Under the pieces are notes generated by a model. That model did not search any database, was not told the DNA's origin, and saw only the letters and a list, made by a program, of their open reading frames with translations. From positions 1 to 25,140 of the IMG/VR virus record IMGVR_UViG_3300037189_004798: 25,140 bases of DNA; one strand, written 5' to 3'. Positions 1 to 6,684 of the stretch are shown here, in pieces; position 1 is the stretch's first letter; the number at the start of each line of letters is the position of its first letter. Position numbers and translations under genes: made by a program. This stretch comes from a virus.

Positions 1-369
1 CGTGGCTCCTGTAGCCCCTGCCGGGCCGGTTGCCCCTTGCGGCCCGGTCGGGCCTGTGATATTGTCAATAACGGCCCATGTGCCGGAAGCCTTTTGATAC
101 AAGTCTCCGTTTGTTGTGCGCAAATAAATATCTCCATCCACGCCCAGCCCGCCTGTGGGAACGGCTGTCCCGCTGTACCACATTGTACCGCTGCCTCCGC
201 CGCCGCCGCCCCAATATTGCAGGGAGTTCCACGCCGCCGCCCCTGTGCCAACTTTGAATTTTCGCGCATCGGTCTCCAGTCCGACTTCGCCTTCTGCCAG
301 TACCGGATTAGTGGCTGTCCATTGTGCAGCCGTGCCGCGCCTCAGTTTTATGGTTATGTAATTGCTCAT
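1..369 (-). CDS. Tail fibre / receptor-binding protein, N-terminal part (runs off left edge)
   Basis: The reading frame starts at ATG 369 and stays open to the left edge, so only about 123 residues are seen. Residues 1-50 read MSNYITIKLRRGTAAQW, then NPVLAEGEVGLETD and a lysine/glycine-rich stretch ending AAWNSL, the pattern of the Mtd N-terminal type domain found at the start of many phage fibres. A glycine run (GGGGGG) follows, then a segment rich in Gly, Asp and Tyr ending TWAVIDNI, then collagen-like Gly-X-Y repeats (GPTGPQGATGPAGATGAT) still continuing at the edge. Collagen-like repeats typically trimerise fibre shafts. The start overlaps the stop of the upstream gene by four bases (ATGA), so it is probably the last visible gene of the portal unit. 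The receptor-binding end lies outside the window. Confidence 0.85.
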   Translation of the reverse strand, partial: MSNYITIKLRRGTAAQWTATNPVLAEGEVGLETDARKFKVGTGAAAWNSLQYWGGGGGGSGTMWYSGTAVPTGGLGVDGDIYLRTTNGDLYQKASGTWAVIDNITGPTGPQGATGPAGATGAT

Positions 370-917
370 GAAACACCTCCGTCAATAGTCAGAGAGTAGG
401 TTGAATTGTAATAGCCGCCGTCAATAATCAAGATGTCTTGGTCAATGTTGGGAAAAGCGTAGTCGTTACTCGGCACTTGGCAGAAATCCCGGTTCACCGG
501 AACTCCAACATCAATCCGAACCGTATAGCCCGCGACAATATCGCCATGTGCGTCCATGAATGGTATCGCATCGTCGTTGACCTGGAAGTTAACACGGCTG
601 TTCCTGTAGACATACTGCAATGTGGCAATCAGGTCATCCATGATTTGCATTGTGTCGCTCAGCACTTCCATTTGGTTTGTGCTGTCCTCAAATTGCCTAT
701 CCATTACAGACAGCACAAATGAGTAGGTCTTCTCCTTGTCATTGGCAGACGAATCATACATCATGGTTGTGGTGTCCGGGATGCACCACACAAGCGGATA
801 ATTGTCTTTGCTGCCATCGGCCACGAGGTCATATTCAGGGCCAAAAGCAACATAGCGCACCATCTTATGATTTTCCGCCGCCCGCCGTATTGCTGCTATG
901 ATCTGATTTAGCGTCAT
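366..917 (-). CDS. Putative head-tail joining or tail completion protein
   Basis: A 183-residue acidic, soluble protein with no signal peptide or membrane segment. I recognise no catalytic motif. Its place after portal and a second joining protein, and before the fibre, is where neck and tail completion proteins are usually coded. Its composition (short helical start, then beta-rich middle with YTVRIDVGVPVNRDFCQ) would suit the small alpha/beta tail terminator fold. It begins at ATG 917, 44 bases after the previous stop, in a gap containing a run of eight A on the coding strand, and ends with ATGA overlap into the fibre gene. The exact role (completion, terminator, connector) is inference from position. 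Confidence 0.6.
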   Translation of the reverse strand: MTLNQIIAAIRRAAENHKMVRYVAFGPEYDLVADGSKDNYPLVWCIPDTTTMMYDSSANDKEKTYSFVLSVMDRQFEDSTNQMEVLSDTMQIMDDLIATLQYVYRNSRVNFQVNDDAIPFMDAHGDIVAGYTVRIDVGVPVNRDFCQVPSNDYAFPNIDQDILIIDGGYYNSTYSLTIDGGVS

Positions 918-961
918 TTAGGAACTTCCGTAATTTCTCCTCGTTTTTTTTCCGCCACGCC

Positions 962-1468
962 TTACTTTTCGAAATAGAAGCCGAGGGTTTGTCCGAATTT
1001 GTTTGGTTTGTCGATTGCATCGGGGTCAGGGTTTTGCCACTTAGGGTACTTTTCAGGGAAAGTGCACAGATACTTATTCATGCGCTCGATGAAGTGGTCG
1101 CGTTTTTGCGCGTATCGCTGTTCAATAAGCACCATTTCTTCCCTGCTGATTGAGGTCATGTTTTCGCCATCGCGCTTCATGATGGATTTGTTCGTGAATT
1201 TGAAGGTCAGCGGAAGTACTGCCTCGTACAGCACAGAGTATTTTAGAATTGGCTTAATGTAGTCATTAAGTAGGGTTGTGTTATCCGCGCTCAGAGAGGA
1301 CGGAAACTGCGAATACAGCTCATTGTACAGGTCGCTCCCGATCGTATCGCGCAAGGTAACTTCCTGCGCCTCCTGAAGGCTCATCTGAATGAGCTTCGGG
1401 TCGAGATTGTCCTGTACCGGCGTGTTTTCTTTGATGTATGCCGTGTCGATGAAATATTTGAAACTCAT
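962..1468 (-). CDS. Putative head-tail connector (DUF6712-like)
   Basis: A 168-residue protein that looks mostly helical. It opens MSFKYFIDTAYIKENTPVQDN and has the pattern LIQMSLQEAQEVTLRDTIGS, then LYNELYSQF, then a helix with LNDYIKPILKYSVLYEAVLPLTFK. This resembles the DUF6712-type proteins that follow the portal in Bacteroidota phages and are thought to be head-tail connectors. The start ATG overlaps the portal stop (ATGA), so translation is probably coupled. The family assignment is from memory of the sequence pattern and the function is inferred from gene order. Confidence 0.6.
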   Translation of the reverse strand: MSFKYFIDTAYIKENTPVQDNLDPKLIQMSLQEAQEVTLRDTIGSDLYNELYSQFPSSLSADNTTLLNDYIKPILKYSVLYEAVLPLTFKFTNKSIMKRDGENMTSISREEMVLIEQRYAQKRDHFIERMNKYLCTFPEKYPKWQNPDPDAIDKPNKFGQTLGFYFEK

Positions 1469-3228
1469 CCTATGCGCCTCCTGTAAAGTTTAGAATTCCA
1501 GACGTGCCTGCATTGGGGAACATGGGTCGTTGTACCCGCAATGGTTCGCCATCCGCCGCGCCGTTTCCATACATCGTAACCAAGTTCCGCGCTCATTGCA
1601 TCAATTTCTTCGCGTGTGTACAGTTTTTTCTCACCGATTAGAAACCGGCAAAATTCCCGGCTTCCATCAATCAGCGGTGGGCCTCCTACATCGGGGTTGA
1701 CTCCGTATTGGTAAAGGACAAAAATCTCTGTATCGACACCGCCGGATTCCGCGATGGATTGCGCCCCGCTGTCTGTGATTTTGATTTGGTTTTTATCCCA
1801 TGTCACGAAGCCCTTGTCCTGCATTGTCTTTATCACCTTCGTTGCCTCATCTTTGGTGACCCGTGCGCCCTTGGCGATTTCTTCCAGGCTGGCCTTGGGG
1901 TTATCGCGGATCACCGCAACAATTCGCAGTTCCGGATTGGTGAGTTCGGCAAAGAGTTCCGGTAGTTCTTCGTATTCGGATTCGTTCCGGCCATACTTGG
2001 CGAACACCGCTTTGTCGCCTTCGTCATCCCATCCGAATGGGTTAACCGCGCTCATGGTGGTTGCCACTTCCTGAGTAGCGTATCCGAGCGATTCGCGGGT
2101 TTCGTTCCGGTCAATAATCCCGGCTGTGAACAGCTGTACGGTGTCCTGTGCAGCGGGTTCTGCGAGTACCGTACCGATTTTGCCTTCATATCCCATTGCC
2201 TGAAACATCCGCGTAAAAATCCGCTCCATCTGTTCCCGTTTGGGTGCTACATACGCTCGGTCGAAGACCTCATAAGCCTGTGTGAGTTCATTGCGCCCGC
2301 CTAACTGCCCTTCCACACGAACACCGAACAGCATGGGAGAGGTTACCCTGTGGGCATAGAAGATGTTATCGCGCACGGTTTCAGACAGCTGCAAATATTG
2401 CTTGTCGAAGTCACCCGGCATCAAATCCACAACCTGCAATGGGTCTTCCCCTTTCTCCATCCAAGAGATTAGAACGCCATTGGCATTCTCTGTGCCTGTG
2501 GTGTTCGCCTTGAATTTCCGGTCGAATTCAGCCTTTATGTCCTCGGTTGGTTCGCCCTTAAAAATCTGGATGATTTTCCCAAGGGAAAAGCCATTGGTGA
2601 TGTTGTTGTAATGGAAATCCGCAATCTTGGTATCAATTTCAATGTAAGTCCGAGCAGGATACCAATCCGGCAGAGGATACACCCCTTCCCCAGCCCGGTA
2701 TTGCTTGAACCACAGCACTTGAGTGCCGCCCGATTCTTCAGGATTAAATGCCGGAAACTCTAATTTGTCCGTACGCCTGTCCTGCCAATCCTCTGAATAC
2801 CATACCTTCGAGGCATCGGCATTGACCCGGCACTTGTCGAATGGCAGGTGATAGAATGCCACAACCCGCGTTCCGGGAACATTCCAAACGGCCTGAATCG
2901 CATAACCGCCGAAATTCTCCAAGTCCATTGCACACTTAAATCGCAGATCGTGCCAGCTTTCGTAAGGATTAGCGTAATTCAGCGCATTGGCCGCCCCTGC
3001 CTGTGCCGATGTATTTCCGGTCAGGGTAACTGTGGTATCCTTTCCCGCGATGAATTGCGCCTTCTGAGTTACGATGGCATTATGGAGCGATGATGAATTA
3101 TACAGGTCAAGTAAGACCTTTGGGAAATCGTTCTTTTGCCCGTATTCGTACCACTCCTGCCCCCTTGCTTCTTTGAACTTTGGCGGTGGTGCGGCTGCAA
3201 AATTTATCCTCTGAAATTCTACCTTCAT
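1465..3228 (-). CDS. Portal protein with C-terminal winged-helix-like and Cys/His domains
   Basis: 587 residues, long for a portal. The first 420 residues follow the portal pattern: an N-terminal segment with GQEWYEYGQKNDFP, then LHNAIVTQKAQFIAGKD, a middle wing region, and a helix with RVTSPMLFGVRVEGQLGGRNE and YEVFDRAYVAPKREQMERIF, which would be the pore-lining stem. The portal forms the dodecameric ring through which DNA is packaged and to which the tail is joined. Residues about 421-497 look like a winged helix (EEIAKGARVTKDEATKVIKTM, then a KGFVTWDKN wing). Residues about 498-587 carry FCRFLI, LYTREEIDAMS, DVWKRRGGW and CRHVW, a motif set I associate with minor head protein or portal C-termini in other phages. 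The start overlaps the upstream stop (ATGA). Confidence 0.9.
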   Translation of the reverse strand: MKVEFQRINFAAAPPPKFKEARGQEWYEYGQKNDFPKVLLDLYNSSSLHNAIVTQKAQFIAGKDTTVTLTGNTSAQAGAANALNYANPYESWHDLRFKCAMDLENFGGYAIQAVWNVPGTRVVAFYHLPFDKCRVNADASKVWYSEDWQDRRTDKLEFPAFNPEESGGTQVLWFKQYRAGEGVYPLPDWYPARTYIEIDTKIADFHYNNITNGFSLGKIIQIFKGEPTEDIKAEFDRKFKANTTGTENANGVLISWMEKGEDPLQVVDLMPGDFDKQYLQLSETVRDNIFYAHRVTSPMLFGVRVEGQLGGRNELTQAYEVFDRAYVAPKREQMERIFTRMFQAMGYEGKIGTVLAEPAAQDTVQLFTAGIIDRNETRESLGYATQEVATTMSAVNPFGWDDEGDKAVFAKYGRNESEYEELPELFAELTNPELRIVAVIRDNPKASLEEIAKGARVTKDEATKVIKTMQDKGFVTWDKNQIKITDSGAQSIAESGGVDTEIFVLYQYGVNPDVGGPPLIDGSREFCRFLIGEKKLYTREEIDAMSAELGYDVWKRRGGWRTIAGTTTHVPQCRHVWNSKLYRRRIG

Positions 3229-3539
3229 TTGACTTTCATGATGCCCGTTTCCACAACCTCATTGGCGTTGGCAGGGTTGGTGTTGGAACTGCTCGACTGA
3301 GCGTAGATTGTGTATTCGTATTCGCCCTTGACCCATGCGCTGCTCTGCGCCGTGGTGATGGCGAACTGATTGTATCGGCTCGGAAACGATGACAGGTCAG
3401 TCACCAATAGGTTGTAGGTTGTTGACCGCTCTTCCCTGTTGTTAATGGACAGCAGAAAGTAGTAAGGCGGATTTAGCGTTACCTTTTCCGTGGCCGTGAC
3501 CAACAGGGTTGAAGTCTGCGATGTATCGACGATGAGCAT
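3225..3539 (-). CDS. Small virion protein, first gene of the portal unit
   Basis: A 104-residue protein that appears all-beta: alternating hydrophobic strands (STLLVTATEKVTLN, YYFLLSINN, TYNLLVTDLSS) and a C-terminal segment with GEYEYTIYAQSSSSNTNPANA followed by VVETGIMKVK. This pattern recurs in small structural proteins of Bacteroidota phages and suggests an immunoglobulin-like or decoration-type fold, but I cannot name it. It is the first gene behind a late-type promoter element whose last base lies four bases before the ATG, and it overlaps the portal start (ATGA). Head fibre, decoration or neck roles are all possible. Confidence 0.6.
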   Translation of the reverse strand: MLIVDTSQTSTLLVTATEKVTLNPPYYFLLSINNREERSTTYNLLVTDLSSFPSRYNQFAITTAQSSAWVKGEYEYTIYAQSSSSNTNPANANEVVETGIMKVK

Positions 3540-3543
3540 CTAC

Positions 3544-3576
3544 CTATAATGTATCGGATAGAATTTTGTACTTACT
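3544..3576 (-). promoter_or_regulatory. Late-type promoter P1 (TACATTATAG with AGTAAG 17 bases upstream)
   Basis: On the minus strand TACATTATAG (3553 to 3544) sits four bases before ATG 3539, with AGTAAG (3576 to 3571) 17 bases further upstream. The same 10-mer, at the same distance from a start codon, occurs at 9249-9258 and 15085-15094. The upstream hexamer overlaps a plus-strand TACTTTTG box. The repeated motif is observed; promoter function is inferred. Confidence 0.65.
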
Positions 3577-3580
3577 TTTG
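3573..3580 (+). promoter_or_regulatory. Host-type -7 box TACTTTTG before the chaperone-terminase operon
   Basis: TACTTTTG matches the Bacteroidota consensus TAnnTTTG and ends three bases before ATG 3584, which would give a leaderless or nearly leaderless mRNA. No TTG element is present at the usual 19-21 base distance, so the match is one-sided. It interlocks with divergent promoter P1 on the other strand. Confidence 0.5.
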
Positions 3581-3583
3581 TGT

Positions 3584-4183
3584 ATGGATTACCCGAAATC
3601 GTGGAAGGCGGTCAGTCTATCGCAGTTATACGAATTGGATTTGCTCCGGCAGCGAACCGACCTTGATGCCGAGGAAACCATGAACCAGATGCTGTCTGTG
3701 CTGTCGGGGCAGCCGATTGAGGAAATCGAAAAGTTGCCTCATACCGAGCGGATTGCGGATTATCAGCGCATGACATGGCTGGCCGAATACCCAGCTCGCA
3801 AGCCAAAACGGATGCGGTTCAAGGCAGGCGGGAAATGGTATCGGATAGTTGATAACCCAGCCGCGATTTCAGCGGGTGAGTATGCGACACTTCAGGTCAT
3901 CGCGCAGGACGGGAACTTCATCAAGAACCTGAATCAGATACTGGCCTGTCTGATGGTGGAGCAGCAGCGCAAATGGTGTCGGTGGGTGGACGTGCGTTAC
4001 GATAAGACTGCTTCTGCTGAGCAATTCCACAAGAAGGCCGAACTGGTCAGCGGTCTATCGGTGGCACAGGTCTACCCCTACGCGCTTTTTTTTTCGACTC
4101 TCTTGCCCGAATTGCTGCAAACTTCTCTGGACTTTTTCCGGACGCAGGAGAAGAAACTGAGGAAACAGGCAATGACTGGTTGA
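3584..4183 (+). CDS. Tail assembly chaperone, zero-frame product (gpG-like)
   Basis: A 199-residue protein starting MDYPKSWKAVSLSQLYELD. An in-frame TTG at 3566 lies within or before the promoter box, so ATG 3584 is preferred. The pattern is that of tail assembly chaperones in Bacteroidota siphophages: a short N-terminal module, MLSVLSGQPIEEIEKLP, a basic beta hairpin (FKAGGKWYRIVDN), then GEYATLQVIAQDGNFIKNLNQILACLMV. Such chaperones keep the tape measure soluble and guide tail tube polymerisation. The gene contains nine T at 4086-4094; slipping back one base there leads into an open frame that continues to 4374, as in lambda G/GT. The operon continues into terminase. A chaperone is expected between tail tube and tape measure genes, so this location is unusual. 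Confidence 0.7.
   Translation: MDYPKSWKAVSLSQLYELDLLRQRTDLDAEETMNQMLSVLSGQPIEEIEKLPHTERIADYQRMTWLAEYPARKPKRMRFKAGGKWYRIVDNPAAISAGEYATLQVIAQDGNFIKNLNQILACLMVEQQRKWCRWVDVRYDKTASAEQFHKKAELVSGLSVAQVYPYALFFSTLLPELLQTSLDFFRTQEKKLRKQAMTG
4086..4094 (+). promoter_or_regulatory. Programmed -1 frameshift site (nine T)
   Basis: Zero-frame codons here are CTT TTT TTT TCG. A -1 slip on T TTT TTT (4087-4093) gives TTT TTT and then TTC GAC TCT, entering a frame free of stops up to the TGA ending at 4374. Position near the end of a chaperone gene and the open -1 frame beyond fit the tail assembly chaperone frameshift. A homopolymer sequencing error would give a similar picture. Confidence 0.7.
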
Positions 4184-4374
4184 ATATTTTTTACGAAATG
4201 GCAGGCCGGGACTTGACAAAAATGGATGCAATCATGGCCATGCCCCTGATGGAATTTTTCAACTACATGGCCATGCTCAAGACTATCCGCAAGAACCAGG
4301 CTGAGCGATTGAGCAAGGCCAGCAAGGCAGGGTTTGAGGCCTATATTTCCACGCTCGTTTCCGAAATCCTATGA
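4093..4374 (+). CDS. Tail assembly chaperone, -1 frameshift extension (gpT-like)
   Basis: In the -1 frame after the T run the sequence reads FDSLARIAANFSGLF, then an acidic linker (DAGEETEETGND), then WLNIFYEMAGRDLTKMDAIM, then PLMEFFNYMAML and a basic C-terminus; 93 codons before the stop. The pattern of a short helix with GDLTKMDxI followed by a FFNYxAxL motif is typical of the T part of chaperones, which contacts the tape measure. Used alone, this segment could begin only at TTG 4180 or ATG 4198, without a recognisable start signal, so expression as a fusion of about 263 residues is the better reading. Its stop overlaps the terminase start (ATGA at 4371-4374). Confidence 0.7.
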   Translation, partial: FDSLARIAANFSGLFPDAGEETEETGNDWLNIFYEMAGRDLTKMDAIMAMPLMEFFNYMAMLKTIRKNQAERLSKASKAGFEAYISTLVSEIL

Positions 4375-5555
4375 AAATCACCTACCAGCGTCCGCCCCTT
4401 GCACCGTATCAAATCGCCATCCTTGACAGCCCGGCCCGGTACACGGTTACAGCGGCCAGCACGAAGGCAGGTAAGACAGCCTCTCACATTGTATGGCTAT
4501 TCGAGCAGGCCATTCAGGGCAAGAAAGGGCAGTCGTTTTGGTGGGTCGCTCCGGTCTACGGTCAGGCTGAAATTGCGTTCCGGCGATTCAAGCAGCAATG
4601 TTCGCAGAAACTATTTGAGGCCAATGAATCCAAGTTACGCCTTACGCTCCCATCCGGCGCAATGATTGAATTTAAGAGCGCGGAAAAGCCCGACAACCTG
4701 TACGGCGATGACGTGTACGCTGCTGTATTCGATGAGTTCACCCGCGCCCGGGAAGAGGCCTGGTTCGCGCTGCGCTCTACCCTCACCAAGACCCGTGGAA
4801 AGTGCAAGCTAATCGGGAACGTAAAAGGGAAAAAGAATTGGGGCTATCGGCTGGCAGAACGCGCCCGGCAGGGTGAGGACAATTACGAGTTTCACAAAAT
4901 CACGGCGTGGGATGCGGTGGCCGCTGGCATCCTCGATAAGGAGGAAGTCGAGCAGGCGGAGCGCGACCTACCCGCGCACGTGTTTCGGGAATTATACCTT
5001 GCCGAACCTGCCGATGATGATTCAAACCCCTTCGGCCTTGACCATATCCGATCCTGTATTGAACCACTTGCGGATGGGCCGGTGGAATGGTACGGCATTG
5101 ACCTTGCAAAGTACCGTGACTGGACGGCCATTGTCGGGCTGAACAAAGACAAAAAGGTTTGCCTGTTTGAGCGGTTCAGGCTGGACTGGAAGGCAACCCG
5201 TGACAGCGTGGCACGGGTTGTGGGAAAGATTCCCGCTGTGATTGACAGCACCGGCGTAGGCGATCCGATAGTGGAAGACTTGCAGCGCGTATGCCCGCGC
5301 ATTCAGGGGTTTAAGTACACGGCAATTCCCAAACAACAAATCATGGAAGACCTCGCAGTGGCAATTCATGGCCGTGAGGTTGTGTTCCCGGATGGGCCTA
5401 TTGTGGATGAGTTGATGAACTTTGAATGGACACACCGCCGGACAGGGATCAGCTATAACGCCCCGGAGGGCCTACACGATGACTGCGTGAATGCGCTTGC
5501 CTTGGCTCTCCATTGCTCACGTGTTAATAAGAAAGGCTTATTTTTGTTGACATGA
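4371..5555 (+). CDS. terL: Terminase large subunit (TerL)
   Basis: A 394-residue packaging motor and nuclease of usual to short length. The ATPase half has a Walker A variant ASTKAGKT at residues 29-36 and a Walker B VYAAVFDEF with Asp121 and Glu122. The RNase H-like nuclease half has GIDLAKYRDW (Asp244, Asp250), VIDSTGVGD (Asp292) and the C-terminal HDD (370-371) expected to bind metal. TerL docks on the portal, pumps DNA into the prohead and cuts the concatemer. It is translated by ATGA overlap from the chaperone extension and in turn overlaps the next gene by ATGA. The gene next to it is not an obvious small subunit; a better small-terminase candidate lies at 17793-18152. Confidence 0.93.
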   Translation: MKITYQRPPLAPYQIAILDSPARYTVTAASTKAGKTASHIVWLFEQAIQGKKGQSFWWVAPVYGQAEIAFRRFKQQCSQKLFEANESKLRLTLPSGAMIEFKSAEKPDNLYGDDVYAAVFDEFTRAREEAWFALRSTLTKTRGKCKLIGNVKGKKNWGYRLAERARQGEDNYEFHKITAWDAVAAGILDKEEVEQAERDLPAHVFRELYLAEPADDDSNPFGLDHIRSCIEPLADGPVEWYGIDLAKYRDWTAIVGLNKDKKVCLFERFRLDWKATRDSVARVVGKIPAVIDSTGVGDPIVEDLQRVCPRIQGFKYTAIPKQQIMEDLAVAIHGREVVFPDGPIVDELMNFEWTHRRTGISYNAPEGLHDDCVNALALALHCSRVNKKGLFLLT

Positions 5556-6037
5556 CCTGCGCGGAAATCCTCTCCATCGAGCAATGGCCAGAACAGGTCT
5601 GCAAGAAGTTCAGCCCCCATTGGCAGGATTTGCAGCAGGAGCTGTTTCTATTGATTGCCACCGACCTGAAAGAGAAGGCGGAAAAGGCCATCGCCGCCGG
5701 TTACTTTGAATTCTTCTACATCCGGTGTGCGCGGAACTTATCCGGCTCAGGCGGGCGCATCGGTCGCATCAACCAGGGGGGAGAGGCACTTGGCGAATAC
5801 GAAGACGAAGAACAGGACATCGAATTGAGGCTATGGGTGGAAGAAGACACCGAGCAGCGGTTGCAGGCCATTGAGAGAGTGCAGGCCAGGCAGTCTTGGT
5901 ACGAGCGCAAATTGTGCGAATTGTACCTGTCAGGCATGAGCGGGCGAAAAATCCACCGATTCACCAAAATCAGCAAGAACGAGGTCAGCAGGGTCATTCG
6001 GGAATTCCGGGCGCAATGCGTTTCGGAGTATCTGTAA
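5552..6037 (+). CDS. Sigma-factor-like helix-turn-helix protein
   Basis: 161 residues. Residues about 18-70 (FSPHWQDLQQELFLLIATDL, then YFEFFYIRCARNL) resemble sigma-70 region 2, where the typical form is DDLxQExFLxL followed by a helix ending in FxYxxARN. An acidic linker (YEDEEQDIELRLWVEEDTEQ) follows. Residues about 118-152 (YERKLCELYLSGMSGRKIHR, then FTKISKNEVSRVIREFR) look like the region 4 helix-turn-helix. It could direct host RNA polymerase to the three TACATTATAG promoters found at virion genes; alternatively it could be a small-terminase-like DNA-binding partner, because it overlaps TerL (ATGA). What is seen is a two-part helical protein with a C-terminal helix-turn-helix; the sigma role is inference. 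Confidence 0.55.
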   Translation: MTCAEILSIEQWPEQVCKKFSPHWQDLQQELFLLIATDLKEKAEKAIAAGYFEFFYIRCARNLSGSGGRIGRINQGGEALGEYEDEEQDIELRLWVEEDTEQRLQAIERVQARQSWYERKLCELYLSGMSGRKIHRFTKISKNEVSRVIREFRAQCVSEYL

Positions 6038-6045
6038 AAGCAAAA

Positions 6046-6067
6046 AGGCCGCCCCGAAGGACGGCCT
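6046..6067. terminator. Hairpin terminator between convergent genes
   Basis: The arms AGGCCG (6046-6051) and CGGCCT (6062-6067), with inner CC/GG pairs, form a hairpin between the stop of the plus-strand sigma-like gene (6037) and the stop of the minus-strand tail tube gene (6100). On the minus strand it is followed by TTTTTG, a proper U-tract; on the plus strand the following CTCTT is weak. It probably ends the tail tube transcript efficiently and the terminase transcript partly. Confidence 0.7.
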
Positions 6068-6099
6068 CTTGCACCAAATGACAAAACACCGATGCGAAT

Positions 6100-6615
6100 T
6101 TAGCTAATTGAAAGCGAAGTTAGGACGGCGTTTTGCACAATCTGAGGCTGTTCTTTTTCCGCGTGTGTAAACGTCAGGTCAAAGCCGGTCATGTCACCGA
6201 GGGAAACACCGGTCATGGAGCTTCCTGCCGTCATGTCCATACCGCGCTGCAATCCCATCGCCCAGTACTGATTTTCATTCGTCTTCACGATGGCAACCAA
6301 TCGGGCAACCGAGAGCAGTTTCACCTCATTGCGCTTGGCGGTGGACAGCTTGCGCAGCTTGATGTTCAGCTCGGTTGAATTGAACACCGTGCCATTCTCT
6401 ACCGATGGGGTGATGGTGTTTGTGAAGGATGCGGTGTCCTTCGGCAATTCGTACTTAAAAAACGCCTTGCCGCCTGTGAGAGTCAGCGCGGTGATTTCGC
6501 CGCTGGCTGAAGTGTAAGAGGATACGGCTTCGTATTCTACGAGCCATATTTTATCTACGCCCCCGACTGCGTCCTTGCAGTCGTGGCTGAATCCGGTGGT
6601 GAGTATGCAGCTCAT
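6100..6615 (-). CDS. Major tail tube protein (probable)
   Basis: A 171-residue, beta-rich protein beginning MSCILTTGFSHDCKDAVGGVD. It carries the pattern I recall from Bacteroidota phage tail tube candidates: EYEAVSSYTSASGEITALTL, then KAFFKYELPKDTASFTNT, LSTAKRNEVKLLSVARLVAI, QYWAMGLQRGMDMTAGSSMT and a final GFDLTFTHAEKEQP strand. These would polymerise around the tape measure into the tube. It is the last gene of the capsid unit, behind a strong terminator and with no promoter box of its own that I can find, so it may depend on read-through. Another small structural role cannot be excluded from sequence alone. Confidence 0.6.
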   Translation of the reverse strand: MSCILTTGFSHDCKDAVGGVDKIWLVEYEAVSSYTSASGEITALTLTGGKAFFKYELPKDTASFTNTITPSVENGTVFNSTELNIKLRKLSTAKRNEVKLLSVARLVAIVKTNENQYWAMGLQRGMDMTAGSSMTGVSLGDMTGFDLTFTHAEKEQPQIVQNAVLTSLSIS

Positions 6616-6632
6616 GTCTTTTTCTTAGGGTT

Positions 6633-6661
6633 AAAAAAAAGGGCGGGCTATTTACCCGCCC
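6633..6661 (-). terminator. Rho-independent terminator after the major capsid gene
   Basis: On the minus strand GGGCGGG (6661 to 6655), a seven-base loop TAAATAG and CCCGCCC (6647 to 6641) form a perfect GC-rich stem followed by eight T (6640 to 6633). It starts 23 bases after the capsid stop and lies just upstream of the tail tube start. Confidence 0.92.
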
Positions 6662-6684
6662 CTTCGGTTAATGTTTCCTGTCAA

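Noticed and set aside
3544-3553. TATAAT read on the plus strand in the shared element (also at 9249 and 15085)
   Set aside because: The constant distance is to minus-strand start codons; at two of the three sites the plus strand leads only into the ends of opposite genes.
4180-4374. Independent small gene starting at TTG 4180
   Set aside because: No start signal is seen and the frame is open upstream to the T9 run, so a -1 frameshift extension explains it better.
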